Source of the DNA: Streptomyces asiaticus
Lineage (GTDB): Bacteria > Actinomycetota > Actinomycetes > Streptomycetales > Streptomycetaceae
Direction: 5' to 3'
DNA: 64,000 nt
Assembly: GCF_018138715.1 (NCBI RefSeq)
Contig: NZ_JAGSHX010000006.1
Coordinates: 62,001-126,000 of the forward strand
Positions within the stretch are counted from its first letter, which is position 1. Every line of letters starts with the position of its first letter. The position numbers were made by a program, and so were the translations under genes. A model generated the notes under the pieces. The model saw only the letters and a list, made by a program, of their open reading frames with translations, made no database searches and had not been told where the DNA came from. Positions 24,751-33,403 of this stretch are shown piece by piece.

Positions 24751-27542
24751 GAGGATCCTCCTCCGATCAGCGTCAAGAAGGCGTCTTCCAGACGCCGGTT
24801 GGGCCCGAAGCTGGTCACCGGGACCTCCAGCCGCACCAGTTCGGCGAGCAGCCGCGCCGGAGTGGTCCCGTCGAGCTGGACGAGCAGTCCGTCGGTGGTG
24901 CGGCCGGCGGAGGCGACCCCGGACAGCGCGCCCACCTTGCCCACCAGGGCCTCGCTCAGCTCGCCGTCGTGGCCCACCAGCACACTGCCGCCGTTACCGG
25001 TGATCTCGCCGACCGCGCCCGCCTGGACCAGCCGGCCGCGGTCCATCACGACCAGATGGGTGCAGGACTGCTCGACCTCCGCCAGGAGATGGCTGGAAAC
25101 GATCACCGTGCGCCCCGCGGCGGCGTACCGGATCATCACCTCGCGCATCTCCCGGATCTGCGGCGGGTCGAGGCCGTTGGTCGGTTCATCGAGGATCAGC
25201 AGATCGGGCAGGCCCAGCATGGCCTGGGCGATGGCCAGCCGCTGTCGCATGCCCTGGGAGTAGGTGCGTACGGCACGCTCCAGCGCGCTGCCCAGGCCCG
25301 CGATCTCCAGGGCCTCCTCGATGTGGGCGTCGGCGGCGGGGCGGCCGGTGGCCCGCCAGTACAACTCGAGGTTGGCGCTGCCGGTCAGATGCGGCAGGAA
25401 GCCCGCCCCCTCGACGAAGGCGCCGACGCGGGAGAGCACGGGCGCGCCGGGCCTGATGGCCTGGCCGAAGACCCGGATCTCGCCGTCGTCGGGGGCGATG
25501 AGCCCCATCAGCATCCGCAGGGTGGTGGTCTTGCCGGCGCCGTTGGGCCCGAGGAGCCCGAGCACCTGCCCCTTCTCGACGCGGAAGGACAGATCGCGCA
25601 CCGCGTAGCGGTCGGCGGACTTGGCGTAGCGCTTGCTCAGACCGGTGATCTGAAGGGGTACGTCGGCCAGTTCGGGGTCGGGCGGCGGAGTGGCCGTACG
25701 CCGCCTGCCGGTCAGCAGCAGCGCGAGCGCCACCACGGCCGCGCCGAGCGGCAGCCCCCACACCCATGCGGGCAGCGGGGCGGGCTGGGTGTGCACGCCG
25801 GGCGCGGTGGGCACCGTCAGACCGCCGTCCGCGAGCCCGACCGTGTAGGTGGCGGGCTCGTCCGGGGAGGCGTAGCCGAGGTCGGTGGAGGCGAGCACGA
25901 GCCGCAGCCGGTGGCCCGCGATGAACTCGTGGTCCACGGCGGGCAGCCGGACGGTGACGGTACGGCCCTGCTTCGCGCCGTCGACGCGCACCGGCGCGAC
26001 CAGTTGCTCGGGCAGCACCTGCTGTCCGTCCCGCCCCACGTCGTAGACCTTGGCGAAGAGCACGGCGTCGTCCGTGTCGGCCTTGACCCGCACCTTCACC
26101 TCGGGCGATCCGGTGATCCGCAGGGGCCGGTCCAGCGGCGCCGAGTCGAACCGGGCGAACTGGCCGGGGACGTCGAGGGAGAGGCCGACGCCGAGCGAGG
26201 ACGCCTGGGACAGTCCGGCGATGCCCGGCACGGTGGAGATGGAGGGCGGCCCCGCCCCGGGCGGGTTGGCGAACGACTGCTCGCGTCCGCGCAGCGCCAC
26301 CTTCCGGCCGCCGTCGCCGAGGCCGGGGTAGCGGTCGCCGGTGGCGCCGCGCAGCTGGACCGCGCCGTTGGTGGTGTCGATGCCGCCGGTGCGGCTGATC
26401 CGGAAGGCGGGTCCGGTGTCGGTGCCCTTGTCGCCCTTGAGGTAGCGGTCGAACCAGGCGCCGGTGCGGGCCGCCACCCGTGAGGTCTCGCGGTCGCCGC
26501 CGTCGTGCCCGCCGGCCGTCCAGTCGACGGCGACCGGCGCGCCGTTGGCCCGGATCGCCTTCGCCATGGCGTCGGCGTGGCCGAGCGGGAAGAGGGAGTC
26601 GGCCTGCCCCTGGAGGATCAGCGTGGGGACCTTGATCCGGTCGGCGACGGCGGACGGGCTGCGGGCCTCGAGCAGCCGGCGGGCGGCGGCGTCGGGCTTT
26701 CCGGCGACCGCGACCCGCTCGTACATCTCGCACAGCTCCTTCTCGAAGCGACCGCAGCCCTGGCCCTGGTCCGTCCTGGCCGCTCCCCCGCCGTTCGTCT
26801 CTCCCGGGTCCTCCTGGGCTCCTTGGCCCGCCCCGCCGCCTCCGCCTGACTGGCCGCCCTGGCCTCCCGGACCCATCCCCCCGCTGCCGCCGCCCGCGCC
26901 GCTCGTGTCGCCCTGGGCACCGCCGAAGGGGGCCGAGCCGGTGGTGAAGAACAGCCCGGCCCAGAGCTTCTTGTAGACGCCGTTCGGGAAGAGCGCGTCG
27001 GCGAGGTTCCAGTAGGTGATCTCGGGCGCGATCGCGTCCACCCGGCGGTCGTATCCGGCGGCGAGCAGGGAGATCGCCCCGCCGTAGGAGGCGCCGGCGA
27101 CGCCCACCCGGGGGTCGCCCTGGCGGTCGAGTCGCACCTCGGGACGTTTCGCCAGCCAGTCGATCAGCCGCCGGACATCGGCCACCTCGTGGTCCGGGTC
27201 ATTGAGCCCGATCTTCCCCGTGGATCTGCCGAAGCCACGCGCCGACCAGGTCAGCACGGCGTATCCGTCGCGGGCGAGTTCCTCGGCGTGGTCGCGTACG
27301 TCCTCCTTGCTGCCGCCGAAGCCGTGGCCGAGCAGGACCGCGGGCCTGCGGCCGGTGCCCGCGGTGAAGTACGAGGTGTCGATGCGTGCGCCCGGCATGT
27401 CCAGCACGCGGTCCTGGCGGTGCACGGTCGGCCGGTCGCCGGAGGCGGCCACCGCCCAGGTGCCCGCGCCCGCGAGGAGGACCGCGGCGGCCGCGGCGGC
27501 GACCAGGCGCCGGCCCCTCGGCCGGGTCTTTCGGAGTTTCAT
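24747..27542 (-). CDS. fusion protein: exported X-Pro-peptidase-like hydrolase, membrane anchor, ABC transporter ATPase
   Basis: A 931-residue protein with two catalytic parts. A signal segment (LVAAAAAAVLLAGAGTWAVAA, 13-33) leads into a CocE/X-Pro dipeptidyl-peptidase-type alpha/beta hydrolase: oxyanion strand LLGHGFGGS (70-78), nucleophile G-A-S-Y-G (Ser152), Asp315 in GQADS and His346 in GGHDGG, and the jelly-roll C-domain (about 375-575). A Gly/Gln-rich insertion spans about 205-262. A membrane helix (WGLPLGAAVVALALLL, 595-610) then crosses to a cytosolic ABC ATPase with Walker A GPNGAGKTT (665-673), signature YSQGM (761-765) and Walker B LLILDEP (781-787). With the downstream permease it makes a half-transporter whose ATPase carries an extracellular hydrolase. 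ATG 27542 begins a proper signal peptide; a longer upstream frame is not credible. Confidence 0.9.
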   Translation of the reverse strand: MKLRKTRPRGRRLVAAAAAAVLLAGAGTWAVAASGDRPTVHRQDRVLDMPGARIDTSYFTAGTGRRPAVLLGHGFGGSKEDVRDHAEELARDGYAVLTWSARGFGRSTGKIGLNDPDHEVADVRRLIDWLAKRPEVRLDRQGDPRVGVAGASYGGAISLLAAGYDRRVDAIAPEITYWNLADALFPNGVYKKLWAGLFFTTGSAPFGGAQGDTSGAGGGSGGMGPGGQGGQSGGGGGAGQGAQEDPGETNGGGAARTDQGQGCGRFEKELCEMYERVAVAGKPDAAARRLLEARSPSAVADRIKVPTLILQGQADSLFPLGHADAMAKAIRANGAPVAVDWTAGGHDGGDRETSRVAARTGAWFDRYLKGDKGTDTGPAFRISRTGGIDTTNGAVQLRGATGDRYPGLGDGGRKVALRGREQSFANPPGAGPPSISTVPGIAGLSQASSLGVGLSLDVPGQFARFDSAPLDRPLRITGSPEVKVRVKADTDDAVLFAKVYDVGRDGQQVLPEQLVAPVRVDGAKQGRTVTVRLPAVDHEFIAGHRLRLVLASTDLGYASPDEPATYTVGLADGGLTVPTAPGVHTQPAPLPAWVWGLPLGAAVVALALLLTGRRRTATPPPDPELADVPLQITGLSKRYAKSADRYAVRDLSFRVEKGQVLGLLGPNGAGKTTTLRMLMGLIAPDDGEIRVFGQAIRPGAPVLSRVGAFVEGAGFLPHLTGSANLELYWRATGRPAADAHIEEALEIAGLGSALERAVRTYSQGMRQRLAIAQAMLGLPDLLILDEPTNGLDPPQIREMREVMIRYAAAGRTVIVSSHLLAEVEQSCTHLVVMDRGRLVQAGAVGEITGNGGSVLVGHDGELSEALVGKVGALSGVASAGRTTDGLLVQLDGTTPARLLAELVRLEVPVTSFGPNRRLEDAFLTLIGGGSS

Positions 27543-27602
27543 AGGTGAAACCCTAAGAGGGGGAGGCAAACGCCGCGGCTGACACCAGACGGATTCTCGT
27601 CC

Positions 27603-27616
27603 ACTCCCCGGGGAGT
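27603..27616. promoter_or_regulatory. 14-bp perfect palindrome in the hydrolase-ABC / VWA divergent region
   Basis: ACTCCCCGGGGAGT sits 61 bp from the start of the hydrolase-ABC gene and about 94 bp from the VWA gene's GTG, in a 167-bp divergent gap. It could be an operator for one or both genes, though GC-rich palindromes also arise by chance in such DNA. Confidence 0.35.
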
Positions 27617-27709
27617 ACCCGGACACCGTCCGTACACCCGGCGCGGTATGCCCCGACCGTGGTGGCCAAGCTTTTGGATCAGTCGGATGATGCTCCATAA
27701 GATGCGCCG

Positions 27710-28978
27710 GTGATCATAAAGAAACGTCTGGCGACAGGCGCGTTGGGGCTGCTCGCGGCCCTCGCCTGCGGCCTGATATCCCCTCCGGCCGCGATGGCCG
27801 GCGAACCGGCTCCCGATTCCCCCAAGGTCGAACTGGTGCTCGACGTCAGCGGGTCCATGCGGGCCCGCGACGTCGACGGCGACACCCGGATGGCGGCAGC
27901 GAAGCAAGCGTTCAACGAGGTGCTGGACGCCACACCCGAAGAGGTGCGGCTGGGTATCCGCACCCTCGGCGCCAATTACCCCGGCAAGGACCGTAAGGCC
28001 GGCTGCCAGGACAGCGAGCGGCTCTACCCGGTGGGCCAGGTGGACCGCACCGAGGCCAAGGCGGCCGTCGCCACGCTGCGCCCGACCGGCTGGACGCCCA
28101 TCGGGCTCGCGCTGCGCGGCGCGTCCAAGGACCTCTCCGGCGGCGAGGGGACCCGCCGGATCGTGCTGATCACGGACGGCGAGGACTCCTGCGGTCTGCC
28201 GGACCCGTGTGATGTGGCCCGGGAACTGGCCGCCCAGGGAACCCACCTGGTCGTCGACACGCTCGGGCTGACGCTCGACCGCAAGGTCCGCGAGCAGCTC
28301 AGCTGTATCGCCGAGGCCACCGGTGGCACGTATACGGCGATCCAGCACCGGGACCAGCTCTCCAGCCGCATCAAGCAGCTGGTCCGGCGCTCCGCCGACA
28401 CACCCGTGGAGACGCCCACGCCGGTGCTGGGCGCCGCGCAGTGCGCGAAGGCCCCGTACCTGGGCTCCGGCCTGTACAGCGACCGGGAGAGCTTCGGCGA
28501 ACACCGCTGGTACCGGATGCGGGTGGCGCCCGGTCAGGAGCTGCGGGCCTCGGCGAGCGTGGCCGTGGACCGCGCCGTGGACCCGGACTACGGCGTGCTG
28601 GTGCGGGCGGTGACCCCGGGCGGCCGGGAGCTGGTGCGCGGCAGCGAGGCGGGCAGCGGCCGTACGGACGTCATCTCCAGCGGGCTGCGCTATCCGGTCG
28701 CGGATGTGGACGACGACGAGGACGAGACGGCGCGGACGGTGTGCGTGGAGCTGAGCCAGTCGTTCTCCGCGCCCGCCTCGGTCAAGCGCGCTCCGGGCCT
28801 TCCGGTGGAGCTCGCCGTCGACGTGGTGGACAACGACGATCCGCCCGCCGATGTGGCCGCCTTCGGCCTGGGCCGCGGCTGGGTGCTGCTGGGCGTGCTC
28901 ACCGTGGGCGGGCTGCTCGTGGGGTTGCTGTGGGGCTGGCTGGCCCGCTGGCGTGTCACCGTCTGGAGGTCCAACTGA
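27710..28978 (+). CDS. exported von Willebrand factor A domain protein, membrane anchored
   Basis: A 422-residue protein. A signal peptide (KKRLATGALGLLAALACGLISPPAAMA, 4-30) precedes a VWA domain (38-225) with a complete metal-binding site: DVSGS (45-49), a Thr in PTGWTPIG, and ITDGEDS. A beta-rich region of about 150 residues follows (SGLYSDRESFGEHRWYRMRVAPGQELRASASV), then a C-terminal membrane helix (VLLGVLTVGGLLVGLLWGWLA) and a short basic tail. VWA domains bind partner proteins through a divalent cation. GTG 27710 is the start. It overlaps the next gene by one base, and the two products share topology, so they probably act together at the outer face of the membrane. Confidence 0.88.
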   Translation: MIIKKRLATGALGLLAALACGLISPPAAMAGEPAPDSPKVELVLDVSGSMRARDVDGDTRMAAAKQAFNEVLDATPEEVRLGIRTLGANYPGKDRKAGCQDSERLYPVGQVDRTEAKAAVATLRPTGWTPIGLALRGASKDLSGGEGTRRIVLITDGEDSCGLPDPCDVARELAAQGTHLVVDTLGLTLDRKVREQLSCIAEATGGTYTAIQHRDQLSSRIKQLVRRSADTPVETPTPVLGAAQCAKAPYLGSGLYSDRESFGEHRWYRMRVAPGQELRASASVAVDRAVDPDYGVLVRAVTPGGRELVRGSEAGSGRTDVISSGLRYPVADVDDDEDETARTVCVELSQSFSAPASVKRAPGLPVELAVDVVDNDDPPADVAAFGLGRGWVLLGVLTVGGLLVGLLWGWLARWRVTVWRSN

Positions 28979-29862
28979 TGCGAGCCCTGCGTACTCTCGG
29001 CGCCGCGCTCACCCTGTGCGCCGCCGCCTGGCTGACCGCCGCCGCACCGGCCGCCGCGGACGGTAAGGACGGCACGGACGGCACGGACGGCAAGAGCGGT
29101 ACGGAGGCGCCCACCGAGGCGGGGACGGGCTTCCGTACCGCCACCGAGATCAAGCCCGGTCAGCAGGCCACCGCGGCGGCCTCCACCGGCGACTATCTGT
29201 ACTGGGTGTTCCCGGCCGCCGCCGGGCAGATCCCCGAGGTCGAGGCGGAGCTGAAGCTGCCCGACGCCTCGAGCCGGCACGGCAGCGCCACCTGGCAGCT
29301 GGATGTCTACGACGGTCTGCGCCGCCACCAGCCGTGCGCCTCGGGCACCCCGGCGCGCCGGGCGGCCCAGCAGGACCGGACGGTCACCGTGAGCTGCACC
29401 CTGCGCCAGGTGCGGTCCTGGTCCGAGCGCTGGGCCAACGACCCTCTACAGGGCGCCTATTACGTGCGGCTGACCGTCGTCGATCTGCCCGCCCAGGACC
29501 TCGGGCTGCCGATCGACGCCGAGGTCGAGGCGTCCGTACGGGACGCGGGCGGGTCGCACGCCGACGGCGGGGACATGACGCCGCTCAATCCGGTACTGCG
29601 GGCCGGAACGGCCCCGGGGACGGATTCCGAGCCGCCGGACGACGACACGGCCTCGGATTCCGCGGACGACAAGGGCGGGGAGGTCCCGCACGCGGTCGCC
29701 GAGCCGGAGGACGGCTGGGGCTCCGGCTGGTGGTCGGACCGCTGGGTGTGGACCGTGATCGGCGCGGCGCTGGCGGCGCTCGCCGGGGTGGGCGGCTACA
29801 CCCTCACCCGGGGGCCGCGCTCTCCTGGGCATCCGCCGATCGGACCCGGATCCGACATCTGA
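28978..29862 (+). CDS. exported membrane-anchored protein, partner of the VWA protein
   Basis: A 294-residue protein with a signal peptide (MRALRTLGAALTLCAAAWLTAAAPAAA), a short DGTDGTDGK repeat, a beta-rich domain (TATEIKPGQQATAAASTGDYLYWVFPAAAGQ to LPIDAEVEASV, about 50-190), an acidic Asp/Ser/Glu linker, a C-terminal membrane helix (WTVIGAALAALAGVGGYTL) and a short tail. The beta domain resembles the post-VWA region of its neighbour (both have a wall-like YWF/WYR-x-P-G-Q pattern). I do not recognise a named family. The TGATG overlap with the VWA gene implies translational coupling. Confidence 0.7.
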   Translation: MRALRTLGAALTLCAAAWLTAAAPAAADGKDGTDGTDGKSGTEAPTEAGTGFRTATEIKPGQQATAAASTGDYLYWVFPAAAGQIPEVEAELKLPDASSRHGSATWQLDVYDGLRRHQPCASGTPARRAAQQDRTVTVSCTLRQVRSWSERWANDPLQGAYYVRLTVVDLPAQDLGLPIDAEVEASVRDAGGSHADGGDMTPLNPVLRAGTAPGTDSEPPDDDTASDSADDKGGEVPHAVAEPEDGWGSGWWSDRWVWTVIGAALAALAGVGGYTLTRGPRSPGHPPIGPGSDI

Positions 29863-29881
29863 CCTGATGTCCGGAATCGGT

Positions 29882-29914
29882 GCGGGGCCCGCACGGCGAT
29901 CGTGCGGGCCCCGC
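29882..29914 (+). terminator. hairpin terminator of the VWA operon
   Basis: A perfect 14-bp stem GCGGGGCCCGCACG (29882-29895) / CGTGCGGGCCCCGC (29901-29914) with a 5-base loop, 19 bases past the stop. Confidence 0.85.
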
Positions 29915-29976
29915 GCCGCATCGGCCCCGGTGGCCCGGTCTTCAGGGAAGCTCCCGGGAAGTCGCCGCCCGGACGC

Positions 29977-30507
29977 TCAGGAATAGTCCTTGCCCATGAG
30001 CTGCCCAAAGCCCTCGGGATCCGCGTCGAATCCACGAATAGCGCTCTGAATTCCCCATTCCCCCGCATCGTCCCGGGTGAATACCGCGACCGTGGCGGAA
30101 GTGGCTTCTGAGACACCGGTGAAGTCACTCGCCATGAGTTCGGTGTATCCATTGAGAATCCGGACACTGGTGTTCGGAACATCCCCGAAGGTCTTCCGCC
30201 CCGAACCCTGCTGGATGGTTATCCCGACGACCACCCGCGCGTATTCGGACGACAGCCGTTCGAGCTCGAGGGTCATGGACTCGTCGGTGCCAAGGCCCTG
30301 ACCGGTGCGGCTGTCCCTGTTGAGGTTGATGGTGCCGTCCGGTGAGCGGCTGTCGAAGTGGACCAGGTACGCGGGCGCACCGTACGGATCGGCGGCGCGG
30401 TACGTCCCGGCCACGATGTCGAGATCATGGGGCGGCTCACCGAGGGGACTCGGATCCCACTTGAGCGCCACCTCGATTTTCTGAAGCCCCTTGTTGAGAC
30501 CAGTCAC
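29977..30507 (-). CDS. TerD family stress protein
   Basis: A 176-residue TerD-domain protein: GLNKGLQKIEVALKWDPSP at the N-terminus, the calcium-site block HDLDIVAGTY, VHFDSRSPDGTINLNRDSRTGQGLGTDES (the family's second calcium loop, with some divergence), and VVVGITIQQGSGRKTFGDVPNTSVRI. TerD proteins bind Ca2+ and act in envelope and general stress responses in Streptomyces; tellurite resistance itself is not implied. The start is GTG 30507, preceded by GGAAG, because family members begin at (M)TGLNKG; the longer frame is rejected. Confidence 0.9.
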   Translation of the reverse strand: MTGLNKGLQKIEVALKWDPSPLGEPPHDLDIVAGTYRAADPYGAPAYLVHFDSRSPDGTINLNRDSRTGQGLGTDESMTLELERLSSEYARVVVGITIQQGSGRKTFGDVPNTSVRILNGYTELMASDFTGVSEATSATVAVFTRDDAGEWGIQSAIRGFDADPEGFGQLMGKDYS

Positions 30508-30665
30508 CCGGACTTCCCTTCCCTCGAACCGTGCGGATTTGAATGCGCGTGGCGTCAAGCCTATCGCGGGCAGGGCGAGTTGAGGATTTTTCCACAGCCG
30601 GGTGCGGCGCCCCGCCGAGAGGTCTCTACTATGGGCCTCCGTACTAACGGCGGAAGGAAGCGTCC

Positions 30666-31034
30666 ATGCGACGGTTGGGGGAGCTCGAGGCGGAGATCAT
30701 GGACCGTCTCTGGGCTTGGCAGCGTCCCACGACGGTGCGGGAGATCGTGGACGACATCAACGAGCACCGTCCGGTCGCCTATACCACGGTGATGACCGTC
30801 GCTTCCATCCTCTACAACAAGGGCTGGCTGCTGCGCGCCAAGGAGGGCCGGGCGTGGGTGTACTCACCGGTCCGCAGCCGCGAGGAGTACACCGCGGCGC
30901 TGATGGAGGACGCCCTCGGCACCAGCGAGGACCGCTCCGCCGCACTCACCCACTTCGTCGAGCAGATGGGCCCCGAGGAGGTCAGCGCGCTGCGCAAGGC
31001 CCTGCGGACCGCGGGGCGGCGGACCAAGGCGTGA
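30666..31034 (+). CDS. BlaI/MecI/CopY family transcriptional regulator
   Basis: A 122-residue penicillinase-repressor-type winged helix protein: LGELEAEIMDRLWAW, TTVREIVDDINEHRPVAYTTVMTVASILYNKGWLLRAKEGRAWVYSP (residues 5-70), then a dimerisation tail. The repressor is normally inactivated by cleavage triggered by a membrane metallopeptidase, and such a peptidase is encoded next with a GTGA overlap. GGAAGGAAG lies just upstream of ATG 30666, and TACTAT at 30627-30632 is a plausible -10. No beta-lactamase gene is nearby, so the regulated target is unknown. Confidence 0.93.
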   Translation: MRRLGELEAEIMDRLWAWQRPTTVREIVDDINEHRPVAYTTVMTVASILYNKGWLLRAKEGRAWVYSPVRSREEYTAALMEDALGTSEDRSAALTHFVEQMGPEEVSALRKALRTAGRRTKA

Positions 31035-31948
31035 CGGCCGCCCTCGCCCTGGCCTGCTACGCCGCCGTCGTCGGCTCAGTGGCCCCGAAGGCGCTGGCGC
31101 GCAGCGCCTGGCCGCATCGCGCCCCCGCCTTGGCGGTTGCCGTTTGGCATGGGTTGGTCCTTTCGTTCACCATCGCGTTGGCTCTGACCACTTATCACCT
31201 CGTCACCCCAACTTGGCATCTTCATAGTGGAATGTCCGGCTTGCTCCGGTTCTGCGGGTTGACGCCGGACGCCCGGATCCCGGGCACGGGCCCGGTCGGC
31301 GTTCCGGCCATCGCCGCACCGGCGTCGGTGGCGCTGATCGCGCTCGCCTTCTTCGGCCATGAGGTGCTGCGGGCCCGGCGCGTCCGCGCCCGCCACCGGA
31401 GCGTTCTGGACCTGGTCGGCCGGCGCTCGGCCCGGCTGCGCGCCACCGTGCTGGACCATGACACGCCCGCGGCCTACTGCCTGCCCGGCCGCAGGCCGCG
31501 GATCGTGGTGAGCGCGGGCGCGCTGCGGCTGCTCTCCCCCGCGCAGCTGGAGTCCGTACTGGAGCATGAGCGTGCGCACATCGCGGGCCGCCACCATCTG
31601 GCGCTGGCGGCCACGGAGGCGTTCGCGCGGGCGTTCCGGTGGCTGCCGCTGGCACGCGAGGCCAGGGCGCAGACGGCGCTTCTGCTGGAGATGGCCGCGG
31701 ACGACCGCGCGCTGCGCCGCCACCCACGCCAGGCGCTCGTCTCCGCCCTCTGCGCGATGGCGGCGAGCCAAGCCCCCCATGCCCCCGGCGGCGCCTTCAC
31801 CGTCGGCGGACCGGGCGCCGTGGTCCGGCTGCGGCGGATGCTGGACGCCCGGCGGCGTCCGCATCCGGCACTGTGCGGCGTGCTGGCGGCGGTCGCGGTG
31901 GGCTTACCGCTGCTGCCGCCTCTACTGGGCTGCACCCCCGGGATGTAG
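31031..31948 (+). CDS. M56/M48-type membrane metallopeptidase (BlaR1-like, short form)
   Basis: A 305-residue membrane protein that starts at GTG 31031, overlapping the stop of the BlaI-type gene. Two N-terminal hydrophobic segments and one near 90-110 precede a zinc peptidase domain with H-E-R-A-H (HExxH, near 182) and a downstream Glu in LLEMAADDRALRR (near 222); a final membrane segment (GVLAAVAVGLPLLPPLL) ends the protein. It lacks the extracellular penicillin-binding sensor of true BlaR1, as do most actinobacterial partners of BlaI proteins. It likely relieves repression by proteolysis. Confidence 0.88.
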   Translation: MTAALALACYAAVVGSVAPKALARSAWPHRAPALAVAVWHGLVLSFTIALALTTYHLVTPTWHLHSGMSGLLRFCGLTPDARIPGTGPVGVPAIAAPASVALIALAFFGHEVLRARRVRARHRSVLDLVGRRSARLRATVLDHDTPAAYCLPGRRPRIVVSAGALRLLSPAQLESVLEHERAHIAGRHHLALAATEAFARAFRWLPLAREARAQTALLLEMAADDRALRRHPRQALVSALCAMAASQAPHAPGGAFTVGGPGAVVRLRRMLDARRRPHPALCGVLAAVAVGLPLLPPLLGCTPGM

Positions 31949-31993
31949 CGCTCCGAGGGCGCCCCAGGGCCCGCCCCGGGCCGCGCCGTGGCG

Positions 31994-32137
31994 CATTCCG
32001 GGCATCTCGCCCGAGGACGCCTTCTCCGGCTTGCCCCGGCCCTTGAGCCAGGACTTCAGAGTGGCGATCTCCGGGTCCTGGGCCTTCTCGATCTGCCCGG
32101 CCAAGCTCTTGATCCGCGCGTTCGACGCCCGCTCATC
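31994..32137 (-). pseudogene. remnant of a DUF305 protein gene
   Basis: The minus-strand translation has DERASNARIKSLAGQIEKAQ followed by DPEIATLKSWLKGRGKP, the middle segment of DUF305 proteins (between the two metal-type HH motifs). The N-terminal signal peptide and first His motif, and the C-terminal second His motif, are gone; flanking translation is random. DUF305 genes often follow DUF6153 genes in Streptomyces, and a broken DUF6153 gene lies just upstream here. Confidence 0.68.
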
Positions 32138-32278
32138 CGGCGACGGCGCCCACGAGCGCGAGACGGCGGTGCAGCGGCCGGCGCGGGACACGCGTGAATG
32201 CGGTGATGTCGATATACCTCTTTTTGCCAAGTATTGACTGTTCCATGGGGCGTATCGGCGCTTTACGCGCGGTTCGGC

Positions 32279-32665
32279 CTATATCCGCAGAACAGACCGG
32301 GCAGTGAGGTCGGGGCCGGCGAGGGAGGATCGGGCCGCGCGACGACCGCCGCCGCCACGGGAAGCCTCAGCGGCGGACCGCTCCGGCGGGCGAGCACCGC
32401 ATGCAGGAGCGCTCCGAGCACCCAGACGCCGAGTACCGCCGCCGTACGGCCCGGGGGCGCCGCCGTACGGCCCGGGGGCACCGCCGTACGCCGCGGGAGC
32501 ACCGTTGTACGCCGCGGAGCGCATCTCACCGGACGCATGGCCCGCCGAATGGGTCATGCCCGAGCCGGAGCCGCCGTCGGGGTGGCCCAGGGGGTGCATG
32601 ACGAAGACCCCGAGCGCGAGCACGACGACGAGCAGCAGCCGCGGAAGGACTCCGTCCGCGCGCAA
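32279..32665 (-). pseudogene. DUF6153-like membrane protein gene with internal frameshifts
   Basis: From TTG 32665 the frame gives the family's N-terminal anchor (LLLVVVLALGVFVMHPLGHP) and a His/Gly/Ser-rich linker. The expected second hydrophobic block (AAVLGVWVLGALLHAVLARRSGPP) lies in another frame, about 32300-32450, while the typical C-terminal end SVLRI is back in the first frame at 32279. Two compensating shifts are thus needed to rebuild the protein. The first shift lies near a 21-bp tandem repeat (32439-32517), a likely site of slippage. Function of the family is unknown. Confidence 0.55.
32439..32517. repeat. 21-bp tandem repeat, about 3.8 copies
   Basis: Units start at 32439, 32460, 32481 and 32502; the first two differ by one base and the last two are degenerate. 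Each unit contains CCGTACG. It lies inside the broken DUF6153-like gene and would code Gly/Ala/Pro/Tyr repeats there. Confidence 0.8.
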
Positions 32666-32706
32666 TGGAGTACGTGCGCGGACCCCCCGAAAGCCCCCGG
32701 AGCCGC

Positions 32707-33186
32707 TCAGCCCTCCCGCATCGCCAGCCTGGCCAGCATGTTCTTCGCGTCATCGGCGACCTGGGCGTCCGCGACCACCTCATAGCGCGCGGCCACGATC
32801 TGGCTGCGGGACGCGAAATCTCGCCGCCCTCCGGTCATGGCATGCCCGACGAAGCCGAAGATCGCGCCGAACACCGCACCGTAGACCAGACCGCTCACCA
32901 GCAGCACGATCACGTTGTGGGCGCCCGCCGCGAACACGGACAGCAGCAGCCCGATCAGCAGTCCGAACCAGGCTCCCGTACCGGCACCCGCAAGCGCCGC
33001 CCGGCCCCTGGTCAGCCGCCCGAGCACGGTCTCGACCATCCGGAGGTCCGAGCCGATGATCGCCGTGTGCTCCACCGGGAACTTGTTGTCGGCCAGGAAA
33101 TCCACCGCGCGCTGGGCGCCTTCGTAGGTCGGGTACGAGCCGACGACCGGGCGGTCGACCACCTCCGACGGTGGTTGCTGAGTCAT
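32707..33186 (-). CDS. general stress protein 17M-like membrane protein
   Basis: A 159-residue protein with an N-terminal ferredoxin-like general-stress-protein-17M domain (VVGSYPTYEGAQRAVDFLADNKFPVEHTAIIGSDLRMVETV, 14-54). A Gly-rich helical hairpin follows (ALAGAGTGAWFGLLIGLLLSVF and VIVLLVSGLVYGAVFGAIFGFVGHAM), then a short strand-helix tail. Function is unknown; homologues are stress induced. ATG 33186 has GGAGGGAG 6 nt upstream. A loose SigB-like element (GTTTGC, 14 bases, GGGCGC; complement of 33240-33215) lies in the leader region. Confidence 0.85.
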   Translation of the reverse strand: MTQQPPSEVVDRPVVGSYPTYEGAQRAVDFLADNKFPVEHTAIIGSDLRMVETVLGRLTRGRAALAGAGTGAWFGLLIGLLLSVFAAGAHNVIVLLVSGLVYGAVFGAIFGFVGHAMTGGRRDFASRSQIVAARYEVVADAQVADDAKNMLARLAMREG

Positions 33187-33403
33187 CGCTGGCTCCCTCC
33201 GTCAAGGAGAGCGTGCGCCCGCGCCTGCCCCCTCGCAAACGGGAGCGGGACGGGAGCGGGACGGGAGGGGCGGAGAGAAACCCGCCGAGGGTCCGCGCGG
33301 CCGGATATCCGGGAACGGCCACCGCGGCTCTCCGCGGCACATTTCCCCGGCACTCCTCGTCCCTCAATTTGCGTCCGGCCCGACACCTCGCGATTCCCGG
33401 AAA

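Noticed and set aside
32439..32517. 21-bp repeats considered as a CRISPR or regulatory array
   Set aside because: No spacers; they fall within a (broken) coding region and look like slippage in a Gly/Pro/Tyr-coding repeat.
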